A stretch of DNA of 64,000 nucleotides from Pedobacter sp. R20-19 (GTDB lineage: Bacteria; Bacteroidota; Bacteroidia; Sphingobacteriales; Sphingobacteriaceae). Below the pieces are notes generated by a model, which saw only the letters and a list, made by a program, of their open reading frames with translations, did no database searches and was not told the origin of the DNA. Of this stretch, positions 10,078 through 20,240 are shown one piece after another (position 1 is the first letter of the stretch; each line of letters starts with the position of its first letter). Location: NCBI RefSeq assembly GCF_000708265.2, contig NZ_JCKI01000006.1, positions 124,001 through 188,000 of the forward strand, in the 5' to 3' direction. Made by a program: the position numbers and the translations under genes.

Positions 10078-11838
10078 ATGAAAAAATTACAACTTCTTAT
10101 TTGCATGGCCGCATTACTCTTCTCTGCTGGCTGCAAGGATATGTTGGAACCGGAGATTGAGAATAACCTTGATCTGGAAAGTACCTATAACAATGCTACC
10201 TATGCCCAAGGTTTGCTGCTTAATGGCTATACACGCATTCCAACCAATAGCTGGTCATTTAATGATGTCGCTACTGATGATGCGGTAACCAATGATAAAA
10301 ATAATGCTTACCTGAAAATTGCCACCGGGCAATGGACAGCAATCAATAATCCGCTATCTCAATGGACGAATGCCAGGGCTGCTATTCAATACCTGAATTT
10401 ATTCTTATCCATAACTGATCAGGTAAAATGGACGGTAGATCCGGCTATCAATAAAATGTTTAATGACCGGATGAAAGGAGAGGGCTATGCACTCCGGGCC
10501 ATGTTTAATTATTACCTGTTGCAGGCACATGCGGGAAAAGGAAGCAACGGACAGCTTTTAGGTATCCCGATTGTGCTTCAGCCTGAAAAGCTTGATGCAG
10601 ATTTTAATCAGCCAAGGGCAACCTTTGATGCCTGCATGGAGCAGATTTACAAGGACCTTGACCTGGCCGAACAATTGCTGCCAACTGATTTTGAAGATGT
10701 GGCCAGCGAAGCGCAGGTGCCTGCTAAATATGCCGGTGTAGGTAAAGATAATTACAACCGCGTTTTTGGTTATTATTTCAGAGGTCGTGTTACTGCAAGA
10801 ATTGCAAAGGCCATCAGGGCAAAAGCTTCTTTACTGGCCGCAAGCCCTGCTTTTAATCCTTCGGCAGTTTCGAAATGGGAAAAGGCCGCAAATGATGCTG
10901 CTACAGTAATTGATCTTAAGGGCGGACTGGTGAATCTGAACGTTAACGACATTAAATGGTATGATAAAGATTCAGGTATTGAAGGACTTGCTTCAGGTGT
11001 AAATCCTTCGGAAATCCTATGGCGAAGTGATGTAGGTAGCAGTAACGACCTGGAAAGAAATAACTTTCCACCAACACTTTTTGGAAGTGGAAGGGTAAAT
11101 CCCACTCAAAATCTGGTTAATGCTTTTCCTATGGCAAATGGTTATCCAATAACGGAAGCGAACAGTGGTTTTGCAGCGGCAAGTCCTTATGATAATCGTG
11201 ATCCCAGATTAAAACTTTATATCCTGGTTAATGGTGGTACCGCCGGAACTGCTGGAACTGCAATCAATACCACTGCAAACGGCCCAACCAATGATGCCTT
11301 GAATAAAGTAGAAACCTCTACCCGAACTGGTTATTACATGCGGAAGCTTTTAAGACAGGATGTTAACCTAAATCCTTCTTCAACCACCAACCAAAGGCAT
11401 TATAACCCACGGATTCGGTATACCGAAATCTACCTGGCTTATGCTGAAGCGGCAAATGAGGCTTGGGGGCCTTTAGCAGGTGGCACCCATAGCTATTCAG
11501 CTTATGATGTGATCAAAGCCATCCGCAGAAGGGCAGGTGTGGGCACCACCAATAACGATCCTTACCTGGAAACCATTAAATCAGACAAGGGAAAAATGAG
11601 AGAACTGATTAGAAATGAACGGAGACTGGAATTGTGTTTTGAAGGTTTCAGGTTCTGGGATCTTCGCCGCTGGAATGCCAACCTGAATGAAGTTGCCCAG
11701 GGTGTAAGCATTACAGGTACAGCTTTTACGATAATTAATGTAGAAAACAGGGCTTACCAAAGTCATATGGTTTATGGCCCGGTGCCTTACAGTGAAATTT
11801 TAAAATATAATAACCTTATCCAAAATGCAGGATGGTAG
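10078..11838 (+). CDS. xusD: SusD/RagB-family glycan-binding lipoprotein (XusD-like)
   Basis: A 586-residue SusD homologue with a short lipoprotein signal (lipobox FSAGC, Cys19). The C-terminal half carries IRYTEIYLAYAEAANEAWG and FEGFRFWDLRRWN, diagnostic of the family, and it ends IQNAGW. It pairs with the short SusC 20 bases upstream and is followed 39 bases later by the DUF1735 lipoprotein. It is expected on the cell surface, binding xylan fragments for import. Family assignment is firm and the name follows gene order. Confidence 0.91.
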   Translation: MKKLQLLICMAALLFSAGCKDMLEPEIENNLDLESTYNNATYAQGLLLNGYTRIPTNSWSFNDVATDDAVTNDKNNAYLKIATGQWTAINNPLSQWTNARAAIQYLNLFLSITDQVKWTVDPAINKMFNDRMKGEGYALRAMFNYYLLQAHAGKGSNGQLLGIPIVLQPEKLDADFNQPRATFDACMEQIYKDLDLAEQLLPTDFEDVASEAQVPAKYAGVGKDNYNRVFGYYFRGRVTARIAKAIRAKASLLAASPAFNPSAVSKWEKAANDAATVIDLKGGLVNLNVNDIKWYDKDSGIEGLASGVNPSEILWRSDVGSSNDLERNNFPPTLFGSGRVNPTQNLVNAFPMANGYPITEANSGFAAASPYDNRDPRLKLYILVNGGTAGTAGTAINTTANGPTNDALNKVETSTRTGYYMRKLLRQDVNLNPSSTTNQRHYNPRIRYTEIYLAYAEAANEAWGPLAGGTHSYSAYDVIKAIRRRAGVGTTNNDPYLETIKSDKGKMRELIRNERRLELCFEGFRFWDLRRWNANLNEVAQGVSITGTAFTIINVENRAYQSHMVYGPVPYSEILKYNNLIQNAGW

Positions 11839-11877
11839 CCATCTATCATGCATATAAAGTTTAAAAACTGAAGAAAG

Positions 11878-12846
11878 ATGAAAAAGAGAATGATATTTTT
11901 ACTGGCCATTTCCGCATTTCTGGGATCATGTAAAAACCAGGAATGGGAGTTTCCGGATTATGGTAGCCAGTCCGTATATTTTGCCTATCAGAGTCCGGTT
12001 CGTACCATTACCCTTGGTGAAGATTTATATGATACTTCAATGGATAATCTCCACAAGTGTGAAATTATGGCTACCACAGGCGGTGTTTATGAAGTGAAGA
12101 ACGATGTTAGCATAGGTGTGGCGATTGATAATTCACTGGCCAGCGGACTTAGCTTTGGTGGTTCTGGAGATGTAATGGCAATGCCGGCAAACTATTATAG
12201 TCTGCAGGGTAATTCGATTACCATTGCTAAAGGCAAAATTGCAGGGGGCGTTCAGGTGCAGCTTACCGATGCTTTCTTTGCTGATCCGCTGGCGCTGAAA
12301 AACACGTATGTGATTCCGTTACGGATGACCTCCGTACAAAATGCAGATAAGATTCTGGAATCAAAAAACTATACCCTTTATGCCATTAAGTATATTAATA
12401 CCTGGCATGGCTTTTACCTGCGTAGGGGTAAGGATATCATTTTAGGTAAAAACGGAAATGCCAGTCTGAATCAAACCGTTTCCAGGCACATGCCATTTGT
12501 AGAAAATGATCAGGTAAATCAGGTGGTAACGACTTCGCTGAAGACCAATACTTTTGATGCCGTATTTAAAGATAAGGATAACCGCAACATTACCTGCAAA
12601 CTCCTCCTCACATTTGATGATGCAGGAAACTGTACCGTTTCTGCTGCAGATAACAGCTTTACTGCAAGCGGAAGTGGAAAATTTGTGAAAAAAGGAGAGA
12701 AGAACAGCTGGGGAAATACCGATAGAGATGCCCTATATCTCAACTACAACATTAACCTCGCCAATATATCTGTAACCACTACAGATACACTTGTGATGCG
12801 CAACCGTGGTGTAACCATGGAGACTTTCAACCCGGTAAAAAAGTAA
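11878..12846 (+). CDS. xusE: DUF1735-type surface glycan-binding lipoprotein (XusE-like)
   Basis: A 322-residue lipoprotein: the signal ends at a lipobox with Cys18 (AFLGSC). The N-terminal half (about 30-160, SVYFAYQSPVRTITLG... to DPLALKNTYVIPLRM) resembles DUF1735, a beta-sandwich domain common in surface glycan-binding proteins next to SusD. The rest (from NTWHGFYLRRG on) is a second beta-rich domain of the type annotated as DUF5627. No catalytic signature is visible, so a binding role is likely. It sits between XusD and the GH10 xylanase, exactly where XusE lies in known xylan clusters. Direct xylan binding is inferred from position. Confidence 0.82.
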   Translation: MKKRMIFLLAISAFLGSCKNQEWEFPDYGSQSVYFAYQSPVRTITLGEDLYDTSMDNLHKCEIMATTGGVYEVKNDVSIGVAIDNSLASGLSFGGSGDVMAMPANYYSLQGNSITIAKGKIAGGVQVQLTDAFFADPLALKNTYVIPLRMTSVQNADKILESKNYTLYAIKYINTWHGFYLRRGKDIILGKNGNASLNQTVSRHMPFVENDQVNQVVTTSLKTNTFDAVFKDKDNRNITCKLLLTFDDAGNCTVSAADNSFTASGSGKFVKKGEKNSWGNTDRDALYLNYNINLANISVTTTDTLVMRNRGVTMETFNPVKK

Positions 12847-12867
12847 CACGCTTAGCCAAAATAAAAA

Positions 12868-14550
12868 ATGAAAAATATTTATAAAATGGCCTTTATCATC
12901 GGTATTCCGGTTTTATTGGCTTCCTGTAAAAAGCATGAAGCATTGGATTTTTCGGTTGAAAAGCCTGCTACTATTGCGGCACAGGAACAAATTAATGCTT
13001 ATAAAGAACTCAAATCCTATTTTAACTGGTCAAATTCGCCAAATTTTAAACTGGGGGTAGCCACTTCCCTTACAGATTATAACAGTAAGGGCGTATTGTA
13101 CCGATTGGCAAACAGTAATTTTAACCAGATTGTGATCGGGTATGAAATGAAACATGGTGCCGTAGTTAAAAATGACGGGAGCCTGGACCTGGATAACGTT
13201 AAAAAACTACTGGAAACGGCTAAGGCTGCAGGGATGGAAGTTTACGGACATACGCTTTGCTGGTATGCCAACCAAAATGCCACCTACCTGAATGGACTGA
13301 TTGCGCCGACAATTATTCGCGGAACCAGCGGCCCGGCGCTGGAAGATAACTTAATCGCTAACCCTGAATTTGAATCAGGGAACATTACAGGTTGGTTTGG
13401 CTGGGGCAATGGCTCAGTTAGAGAAGTATCAGCCAAAGGTGATGGATATGGTGGTTCTGGTTATGCGCTTACCATGTCTAACCCCACAAAGGTAAATTCA
13501 TGGGAAGCACAAACGGCATATGATTTTACCACGCCATTAAAAAGTGGGTCAACCTATAAGCTTAGCTTTTATGTAAAGGCTAGCGTTGCAGGTTCTATGT
13601 CTGTAGCGGCACAGGAAACCAAAAGTTACGGTGCAGATGATTTTGGATCTTTTAACCTCACCACCGACTGGAAACTGGTACAGATGGAAAAAACCATTAC
13701 AGCCGGAGACCGGACGCGCTTCCTTTTTAGCTTTGGTGCATATGCCGGAAAAGTTTATATGGACAAGATTTCATTGAACCGGGTTAACCCAAATGGTGGC
13801 GACAAGATCATCGAAAAAACTGCAGACGAGAAGAAGGTCATTCTAACAGCTGCGCTGGATAAGTGGATGTCTGGAATGCTGGGTGCCAGTAAAGCTTATG
13901 TAAAGGCATGGGATGTGGTTAATGAGCCCATGTCTGATTATCCGGATCCAACCCAGTTAAGAACAGGTGTTGGCAAAACGACCATAGCTGCTGATGAATT
14001 TCATTGGGCTGACTATTTGGGGAAAGATTATGCCGTAACAGCTTTTAAATTGGCCAGACAGTACGGTAATGCATCTGATATCCACTTTATTAATGATTAT
14101 GGATTGGAAAGTAGCCTGGTGAAGTGTAAAGGATTAATCGATTACGTTCAATATATAGAAAGCAAGGGCGCTAAGGTAGATGGGATAGGTACACAAATGC
14201 ATATGGGTACCGAAACTGATAAGGCAAAAATTACTGAAATGTTTAAAATGCTGGCGGCTACAGGTAAGCTCATTAAGGTCTCTGAACTTGATCTTGGTGT
14301 GTCCAACAAGAAAACTGCAGCCGTAACCAGTGCAGAATACTTGGCCCAGGCAGATATGTACCGTTACGTGATCGAAAAATACTTTGAAATCATTCCGGCA
14401 GCTCAACGCTATGGAATAACCATCTGGAGCCCTTTAGATAGTCCTTCCGGTTCATTTTGGAGGGCCGGAGAACCGATTGGCCTCTGGACAGAAGGTTTTA
14501 TTCGTAAGCCTGCTTATACTGGTGTAGCAGAAGCTTTAAAAGGAAAGTAA
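12868..14550 (+). CDS. xyn10C: GH10 endo-beta-1,4-xylanase lipoprotein with inserted CBM
   Basis: A 560-residue endo-xylanase. The lipobox LASC places Cys20 as the lipidated residue, so the enzyme should sit on the outer membrane and make the first cut in xylan. GH10 motifs are split: the N-terminal part of the barrel has GHTLCWYANQ (about 127-136), then a carbohydrate-binding module of the CBM4/9/22 beta-sandwich type is inserted at about 157-305 (NLIANPEFESG... to VYMDKISLN), then the barrel resumes with WDVVNEP (acid/base Glu353) and KVSELDLGV (nucleophile Glu473) and ends FIRKPAYTGV. Xyn10C enzymes of gut Bacteroidetes carry tandem CBMs in this loop; here the insert is long enough for only one. 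It is the last gene of the six-gene operon. Confidence 0.94.
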   Translation: MKNIYKMAFIIGIPVLLASCKKHEALDFSVEKPATIAAQEQINAYKELKSYFNWSNSPNFKLGVATSLTDYNSKGVLYRLANSNFNQIVIGYEMKHGAVVKNDGSLDLDNVKKLLETAKAAGMEVYGHTLCWYANQNATYLNGLIAPTIIRGTSGPALEDNLIANPEFESGNITGWFGWGNGSVREVSAKGDGYGGSGYALTMSNPTKVNSWEAQTAYDFTTPLKSGSTYKLSFYVKASVAGSMSVAAQETKSYGADDFGSFNLTTDWKLVQMEKTITAGDRTRFLFSFGAYAGKVYMDKISLNRVNPNGGDKIIEKTADEKKVILTAALDKWMSGMLGASKAYVKAWDVVNEPMSDYPDPTQLRTGVGKTTIAADEFHWADYLGKDYAVTAFKLARQYGNASDIHFINDYGLESSLVKCKGLIDYVQYIESKGAKVDGIGTQMHMGTETDKAKITEMFKMLAATGKLIKVSELDLGVSNKKTAAVTSAEYLAQADMYRYVIEKYFEIIPAAQRYGITIWSPLDSPSGSFWRAGEPIGLWTEGFIRKPAYTGVAEALKGK

Positions 14551-14602
14551 ACACTATACAAATATCATTGTCATTGTGCTGATAATTTCCAGAATGATTT
14601 TT

Positions 14603-14628
14603 AGGGACAGGTTAGCAAACCTGTCCCT
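14603..14628 (+). terminator. Strong hairpin after the xylanase gene
   Basis: The arms at 14603-14613 (AGGGACAGGTT) and 14618-14628 form a perfect 11-bp stem with a 4-nt loop, 52 bases after the xylanase stop. The T-tract is poor (CATTTCC), so it may act as a terminator or as a 3' end stabiliser of the xus-like mRNA. Confidence 0.65.
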
Positions 14629-15052
14629 CATTTCCATAAACATGGAAAAAAATGATCTTGAATCGTTGGTAATGTATGATTAAATAGCCTAAAATAATTT
14701 CGTTTTATAGGATACAAATGTTGATTTTTTGATTAAAATTTATAAAACACTAAAAATACAATCGATTGCATTTTTCATGTTCTGTTTTTTGGTTTATTTT
14801 AAAAATATGGCCTGAAAGGCTGTATTTGATAAAAAATGAAATTTTCTTGCACATTTCTACCATAAAAATGTACAATTGAATCATTGTAGAAAGGTTGATC
14901 TAAATACCTTTACCTTCATACAGGCTTAACAGCATTTAGCAGTCATTAGGTTTTGCGTTGATTTATGTCTTTACTGACAGGATCTATCAATTTCCTTTTA
15001 CTTCTGATCGTCTGCTAAAACTCGTTTTTTTTAACCATTATAAACTGTTTTT
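14629..15052 (+). promoter_or_regulatory. Promoter region of the third SusC/SusD pair
   Basis: About 420 AT-rich bases with no gene. A 10-bp palindrome CAATCGATTG lies at 14759-14768 and an inverted repeat TACAAT-N6-ATTGTA at 14871-14888. A possible -7 box TACCTTTA lies at 14905-14912, with ATTG at 14883-14886 at a plausible -33 distance. These boxes are weak matches, and the promoter call rests mainly on position between a terminator and a SusC gene. Confidence 0.35.
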
Positions 15053-18000
15053 ATGAGAAATGAAATTTTACGATTTATTGTAAGACCTCATTGGAGATTT
15101 TCTATAAGTCTCCCCAAAATTGCACTTGCAGCAATTTTAATGATCTTCACGCTGGCCGCACAGGCGCAAACCCAGATTAAGGGGCGTGTGTTAGATGATC
15201 AGGGAAAACCCTTACCTGGAGTAAGTATTCTGGTGAAGGGAACATCCACGAGTACAACTGCATCCAACACCGGAAACTTCAGTATTTCAGTACCCTCTAC
15301 CAGTTCGGTATTGGTGTTCTCTTATATCGGTTTTACCAGTAAGGAAATTCCGGTACGAAACCAAACAGAGATCAATGTAACTTTATTACCAAGTGCAGCA
15401 GAACTGGAGCAGGTGGTGGTAGTGGGTTATGGTACACAACGTAAAGAAGCCGTAACCGGATCAGTAGCCAATATATCTGGCGAAAAGGTTCGTGAAGTTC
15501 CTGCACCTAATATTGCCCAGGCCATTCAGGGACGTATAGCAGGTGTTAATATTTCACAAACTTCAACCAAACCTGGTGCAACCATGCAGATTCTCATTCG
15601 TGGAGCGCGTTCACTTTCTGCCAGCAATGATCCGTTGGTGGTATTGGATGGGATTCCTTTTCCAGGTTCAATCGGTGATATTAATCCAAATGATATTAAG
15701 AGTATAGATATCCTTAAAGATGCATCAGCAACCGCGATTTATGGATCGAGGGGTGCAAATGGTGTAATCTTATTAACCACCAACCGGGGCCAACAGGGTG
15801 CGCCTGCTCAGGTAACGTATAACTCATATACGGGTTTACAAACACTTTTCGCAAAATATCCGATGATGAATTCGGAAGAATTTATTGCCCTCCGTAAAGC
15901 GGCAGGTTTATTTACCACTAACGGGGTAGATGAATCTAACGACACCAATACGGATTGGCAGGATTTATTCTATAACAAATCAGCGGTGGTAACCAGTCAT
16001 GATATAGGTGTATCAGGGGGGTCTGCTACAGGTAGCTATAGTTTTGGTGGAGGTTATTATAAGAATCAAAGTTTAATTCCTACACAGCAATATACCAGGT
16101 ATTCGATGAAAGCCTCCTTGGATCAGCAAATTGGTAAGCTTTTCCGCATAGGTTTCACCAGTAACAATAACTATAACCTAAGTGAGGGCAGCCAGGTAGG
16201 TGTTTATGGTGTGCTGAGTAATACACCAATTTCAAACCCTTATAATGCGGATGGAAGTTTAAAAAGAACCATCAGAATGCCTCAAGATGAATCCTGGATT
16301 TACACCAATCAATCTACTAAAGATTTGAGTGATAAATGGTTAAATGAAACACGTGGTTTTGCTACGTACAACTCCGTTTATGGAGAGGTTAAAATTCCAT
16401 GGGTGGAAGGATTAAAATACAGAGCCAACCTTGGTCTTGATTTTATTCAGAGTAATAATGGTTATTATACGGGCGTAGGAGTTGGAAGTGCTACCGCTAC
16501 CACGGTGTCTACAGCAGGTGTGGGCAACCAACAAACTTACCATTGGACACTTGAAAATTTATTAACATACGACCGTACCTTTTCAGAAAAACACAATATT
16601 AATGTAGTGGCATTATATTCTGCTGAGCAGAACAAATTTAATTCCTCTTCCATGTCAGCACGTGATATTCCTTCAGATGCTTTCCAGTTCTATAATCTTG
16701 GTCAGGCCAATGGCGAATTAACCATAGGCAATGGAAATTATTACTTAAGCGGATTAATGTCATACATGGGAAGGGTAATGTATTCATATGATAACCGTTA
16801 TTTAATCAGTGCCACCCTCAGATCTGATGCCTCATCACGCTTGGCACCAGGACATAAATGGAATACTTATCCTGCTGTTTCAGTAGGCTGGAACCTGATG
16901 AATGAACCTTTCATGAAAGGCATTACCGCTATTGACAGGTTAAAGATCAGAGTAGGTTACGGACAAACATCAAACCAATCCGTAAATCCTTACCAAACAT
17001 TAGGTTTATTAAGTACAAGGCCATATAATTTTGGCGATACTAACTATGCTATAGGCTACTATGTTTCACAACTTCCAAGTCCTAATTTAGGCTGGGAATA
17101 TTCACAAACCTGGAATTATGGTTTAGATTTCTCTGTACTGAAAAACAGAATCAACGGTACATTTGAATATTATGTAACCAACACCAATGATATTTTATTG
17201 GGTATTGCCTTGCCTCCAACTTCAGGTGTGGGAAGTTATACGGCAAACATCGGACAAACACAGAATAAAGGTTGGGAACTAAGCGTTAACGGTAACATCT
17301 TCAATAATAAAGATGGTTGGTCATGGGATGTAGGTTTTAACCTTTCTGCAAACCGTAACAAACTGGTTTCACTTGCTTCGGGACAAACCAGAGATGAAGG
17401 AAATGCCTGGTTTGTAGGTTATAACATCAATGCCATTTATGATTACGAGAAAATAGGATTATGGCAGGCTGGAGATCCTAACCTGAATGTTTTGGAACCA
17501 GGAGGTAATGTAGGTATGATTAAGGTTAAATATACAGGTGATTATGATGCCACAGGGAAGCCTACACGTGCTATTGGTGCCGCTGACAGACAAATTATGA
17601 ATGTTGATCCAAAATTATCCGGAGGTTTTAATACCCGGGTAGCCTACAAAGGCTTTGACCTGAATGTGGTTGGTTTATTCAAAGATGGCGGTATACTGAT
17701 CAGTACCTTGTATGGTTCTTCAGGTTACCTGAATTTATTATCAGGAAGAAGAAATAATGTTAAAGTAGATTACTGGACACCAGATAATACGGGTGCAAAA
17801 TATCCGAAACCAGGTGGTATTGCCAGTGGCGATAATCCAAAATACGGCAGTACATTGGGTTATTTCGATGCGTCATTCTTAAAAATCCGTACCATTTCTT
17901 TGGGTTATGATTTTAACCGCGACTTAATTAAGGATTCGAAAGTGAGACTTAGAATGTACTTAACTGTTCAAAATCCATTTGTAATGTTCTCTCCATATCA

Positions 18001-18148
18001 CAGAGAATCAGGTATGGATCCGGAGACTAACTCATACGGAGATGAAAATGCTGCGGTAACCAATACATACCAGAGAAGGTTTTTAACTGTAGGTACCAAT
18101 ACGCCTTCTACGCGTAATTATGTTGCAGGCCTTAACTTAACTTTTTAA
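15053..18148 (+). CDS. SusC/RagA-family TonB-dependent transporter (third pair)
   Basis: A 1031-residue outer-membrane transporter with the full SusC layout: a signal ending near AAQAQ (about residue 39), a carboxypeptidase-D-like domain (IKGRVLDDQGKPLPGVSILVKG), a TonB-box region QVVVVGYGTQRKEA, a plug with LKDASATAIYGSRGANGVILLTT and a barrel ending AGLNLTF. It starts its own unit after the hairpin at 14603 and is followed after 9 bases by its SusD. The pair lies between the xylanase operon and two debranching-type enzymes, so it may import branched arabinoxylan fragments; this substrate is inferred. Confidence 0.92.
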   Translation: MRNEILRFIVRPHWRFSISLPKIALAAILMIFTLAAQAQTQIKGRVLDDQGKPLPGVSILVKGTSTSTTASNTGNFSISVPSTSSVLVFSYIGFTSKEIPVRNQTEINVTLLPSAAELEQVVVVGYGTQRKEAVTGSVANISGEKVREVPAPNIAQAIQGRIAGVNISQTSTKPGATMQILIRGARSLSASNDPLVVLDGIPFPGSIGDINPNDIKSIDILKDASATAIYGSRGANGVILLTTNRGQQGAPAQVTYNSYTGLQTLFAKYPMMNSEEFIALRKAAGLFTTNGVDESNDTNTDWQDLFYNKSAVVTSHDIGVSGGSATGSYSFGGGYYKNQSLIPTQQYTRYSMKASLDQQIGKLFRIGFTSNNNYNLSEGSQVGVYGVLSNTPISNPYNADGSLKRTIRMPQDESWIYTNQSTKDLSDKWLNETRGFATYNSVYGEVKIPWVEGLKYRANLGLDFIQSNNGYYTGVGVGSATATTVSTAGVGNQQTYHWTLENLLTYDRTFSEKHNINVVALYSAEQNKFNSSSMSARDIPSDAFQFYNLGQANGELTIGNGNYYLSGLMSYMGRVMYSYDNRYLISATLRSDASSRLAPGHKWNTYPAVSVGWNLMNEPFMKGITAIDRLKIRVGYGQTSNQSVNPYQTLGLLSTRPYNFGDTNYAIGYYVSQLPSPNLGWEYSQTWNYGLDFSVLKNRINGTFEYYVTNTNDILLGIALPPTSGVGSYTANIGQTQNKGWELSVNGNIFNNKDGWSWDVGFNLSANRNKLVSLASGQTRDEGNAWFVGYNINAIYDYEKIGLWQAGDPNLNVLEPGGNVGMIKVKYTGDYDATGKPTRAIGAADRQIMNVDPKLSGGFNTRVAYKGFDLNVVGLFKDGGILISTLYGSSGYLNLLSGRRNNVKVDYWTPDNTGAKYPKPGGIASGDNPKYGSTLGYFDASFLKIRTISLGYDFNRDLIKDSKVRLRMYLTVQNPFVMFSPYHRESGMDPETNSYGDENAAVTNTYQRRFLTVGTNTPSTRNYVAGLNLTF

Positions 18149-18157
18149 TTTACCAAT

Positions 18158-20092
18158 ATGAAACGTATACACTTCAATATAACTTTAGGGGTTTGGCTAG
18201 GGATGGTCATGTTCTCTGGCTGTAAAAAAATTCTTGAGGAAGAACCTCGTAGTATTTTTACTCCTGATTATTTTAAAACTGTAACTGGTGTAAATGGCGG
18301 ACTTACCGCAATGTATGGTCACTTGCGTAACATTTACGGACAGGCCTATTACTACAATTCATTAATTACCGGTACGGATGAAGCCACCTGGGGTAAAGAT
18401 GCTGATGGCAACTTTAAGGATATGGATTGTTCAGGCGTAGGATCTATTCTTTCTACAAGTTATCCAAGCAGCGTATTGTGGAGCGAAGCTTTTCCAAATA
18501 TCAACACCGCCAGTGGTGTGATAGAAAATGCAAGTGCTGCGGGCATCTCCAGTGCATTGGTTGCAGAGGCCAGATTTTTCCGTGCGTTCGATTATTTTAT
18601 GCTCGTACAAACCTTTGGAGGTGTACCTCTTGATTTAGGTGCAGGTGATCTTAAATTTAACATTAACCCGGTAAGAACTTCGGTTCGGAACACTGTGCCA
18701 GTAGTTTATACAAAGGCGGTATTTCCAGACCTGGTACAGGCCATTGCCGATTTGCCTGCTACGCCACGGGTTATTGGTGGTGTAACCAAAACTACAGCAA
18801 GGCTCTTTTTATCTAAAGCATATTTAACTTATGGATGGTGGTTACAAAACCCAAATAATATCCCAACCTACCCAACAACCAACAGAACTGATCCTGACGG
18901 GCATGATGCAACCTGGTATTTTCAGCAGGCTTATGATATAGCTACAACTGGTATCGAAAACCCTGGATCTAATGGATTGGTAGATACTTATTATGACGTT
19001 AATTTAGGTTCAAATGATCGCAATAAAGAAATGTTGCTTTATGCTGATCACACGCAAAGCAGTGAGCGGTTTAACGGTGGTAGCTTAACTTATGGAAGTG
19101 GTGGTGCACCAGATAACTTTTCTGGCTGGATGATGACCTGGAATTACACCAACCTTAGAAGTGGTGGTATCAGTTCAGTTCAACGGGAAGCAGAGCAACA
19201 CCTTGGTCGCCCATGGAACCGTATGGCCCCAACCATTGAAGTGCTTAAAAATACCTTTGCCGATAAAACACTTGATTCTCGTTACGACGGAACTTTTACC
19301 ACTGTTTATCGTGGTAACTGGCCAAAAGGTTATAATCCGCCAGAATCTGCACCTGCTTCATTAACCAATGCCAACGGCATATCAATTGTTCCGGGCAATG
19401 CCGTGTTAAGCTTTTTAGATACAGACAATAGTGCAATTGCTTACCCAACTGGTGCCGGAGCCAGCAACGTTGGTGCAGGTACTTTGCCAGGAAGATCTGA
19501 TTATGTGATTGCACCTGGTGGCATCAGTAGAATTGTTTATCCTGGGCTTTGGAAACTTGGCCCTTACCGTACCGATAACGGAACTGGGCTTGGACAGCCA
19601 AATGCCGGTAGTACACGTCCTTATCCAATTGCTAAATTCTCTGAACTGTATTTTGTTGCTGCAGAGGCTGCTGTAAAAGGTGCTACTGCAAAAGCGGGCA
19701 AAAGTGCACGTGAATTGATTAATGTAATCCGTGCACGCGCCGGAAAATGGCGTTGGGATAATAATGGAAATGTAGCCAAAGTTGCAGATAACAGTGCAGC
19801 GATGACTGCTGCGACGCCAGCGACCATTGATATTAACTACATACTTGCAGAACGTTCACGTGAATATTATGGTGAGGGGTACAGAAGATTTGATTTAATC
19901 AGAACTCAGAAATGGGCTGAATTGTCAACTACTTTTAGCATTGCAGGTACCAATTATGGTGATCATACACCAGTAACGGTAACCAGAACCATTACACCAG
20001 CTTTATATCTGCGCCCGATTCCTCAGGATCAGATTGACAAAATGCAAATGTCGGATGCTGATAAAAAAGCATATCAGAATCCAGGATACTAA
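18158..20092 (+). CDS. SusD/RagB-family glycan-binding lipoprotein (third pair)
   Basis: A 644-residue SusD homologue with lipobox FSGC (Cys22). It shows the SusD repeats (SALVAEARFFRAFDYFMLV), the C-terminal KFSELYFVAAEAAVKG and the REYYGEGYRRFDLIRT box near the end. It follows its SusC by 9 bases and is closed by a clear terminator at 20106-20140, so the pair forms a two-gene unit apart from the GH43 and GH27 genes behind it. It presumably binds the same glycan that the partner imports. Confidence 0.91.
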   Translation: MKRIHFNITLGVWLGMVMFSGCKKILEEEPRSIFTPDYFKTVTGVNGGLTAMYGHLRNIYGQAYYYNSLITGTDEATWGKDADGNFKDMDCSGVGSILSTSYPSSVLWSEAFPNINTASGVIENASAAGISSALVAEARFFRAFDYFMLVQTFGGVPLDLGAGDLKFNINPVRTSVRNTVPVVYTKAVFPDLVQAIADLPATPRVIGGVTKTTARLFLSKAYLTYGWWLQNPNNIPTYPTTNRTDPDGHDATWYFQQAYDIATTGIENPGSNGLVDTYYDVNLGSNDRNKEMLLYADHTQSSERFNGGSLTYGSGGAPDNFSGWMMTWNYTNLRSGGISSVQREAEQHLGRPWNRMAPTIEVLKNTFADKTLDSRYDGTFTTVYRGNWPKGYNPPESAPASLTNANGISIVPGNAVLSFLDTDNSAIAYPTGAGASNVGAGTLPGRSDYVIAPGGISRIVYPGLWKLGPYRTDNGTGLGQPNAGSTRPYPIAKFSELYFVAAEAAVKGATAKAGKSARELINVIRARAGKWRWDNNGNVAKVADNSAAMTAATPATIDINYILAERSREYYGEGYRRFDLIRTQKWAELSTTFSIAGTNYGDHTPVTVTRTITPALYLRPIPQDQIDKMQMSDADKKAYQNPGY

Positions 20093-20105
20093 CCTTTAAA
20101 AATCA

Positions 20106-20140
20106 GGCAGATTGTTCTACGGAATAATCTGCCTTTTTTT
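20106..20140 (+). terminator. Rho-independent terminator after the third SusD
   Basis: The stem GGCAGATT (20106-20113) with AATCTGCC (20126-20133) has a 12-nt loop and is followed by seven T residues (20134-20140). It starts 14 bases after the SusD stop. Confidence 0.9.
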
Positions 20141-20240
20141 ATGTAGATTTTTTGGAAAACAGGTTTAATCCATTCACCACCATAAAAATATCAATCTTCA
20201 GATACAGGAAACCTGAGATTAAATCATTTTAAGAAATTCA

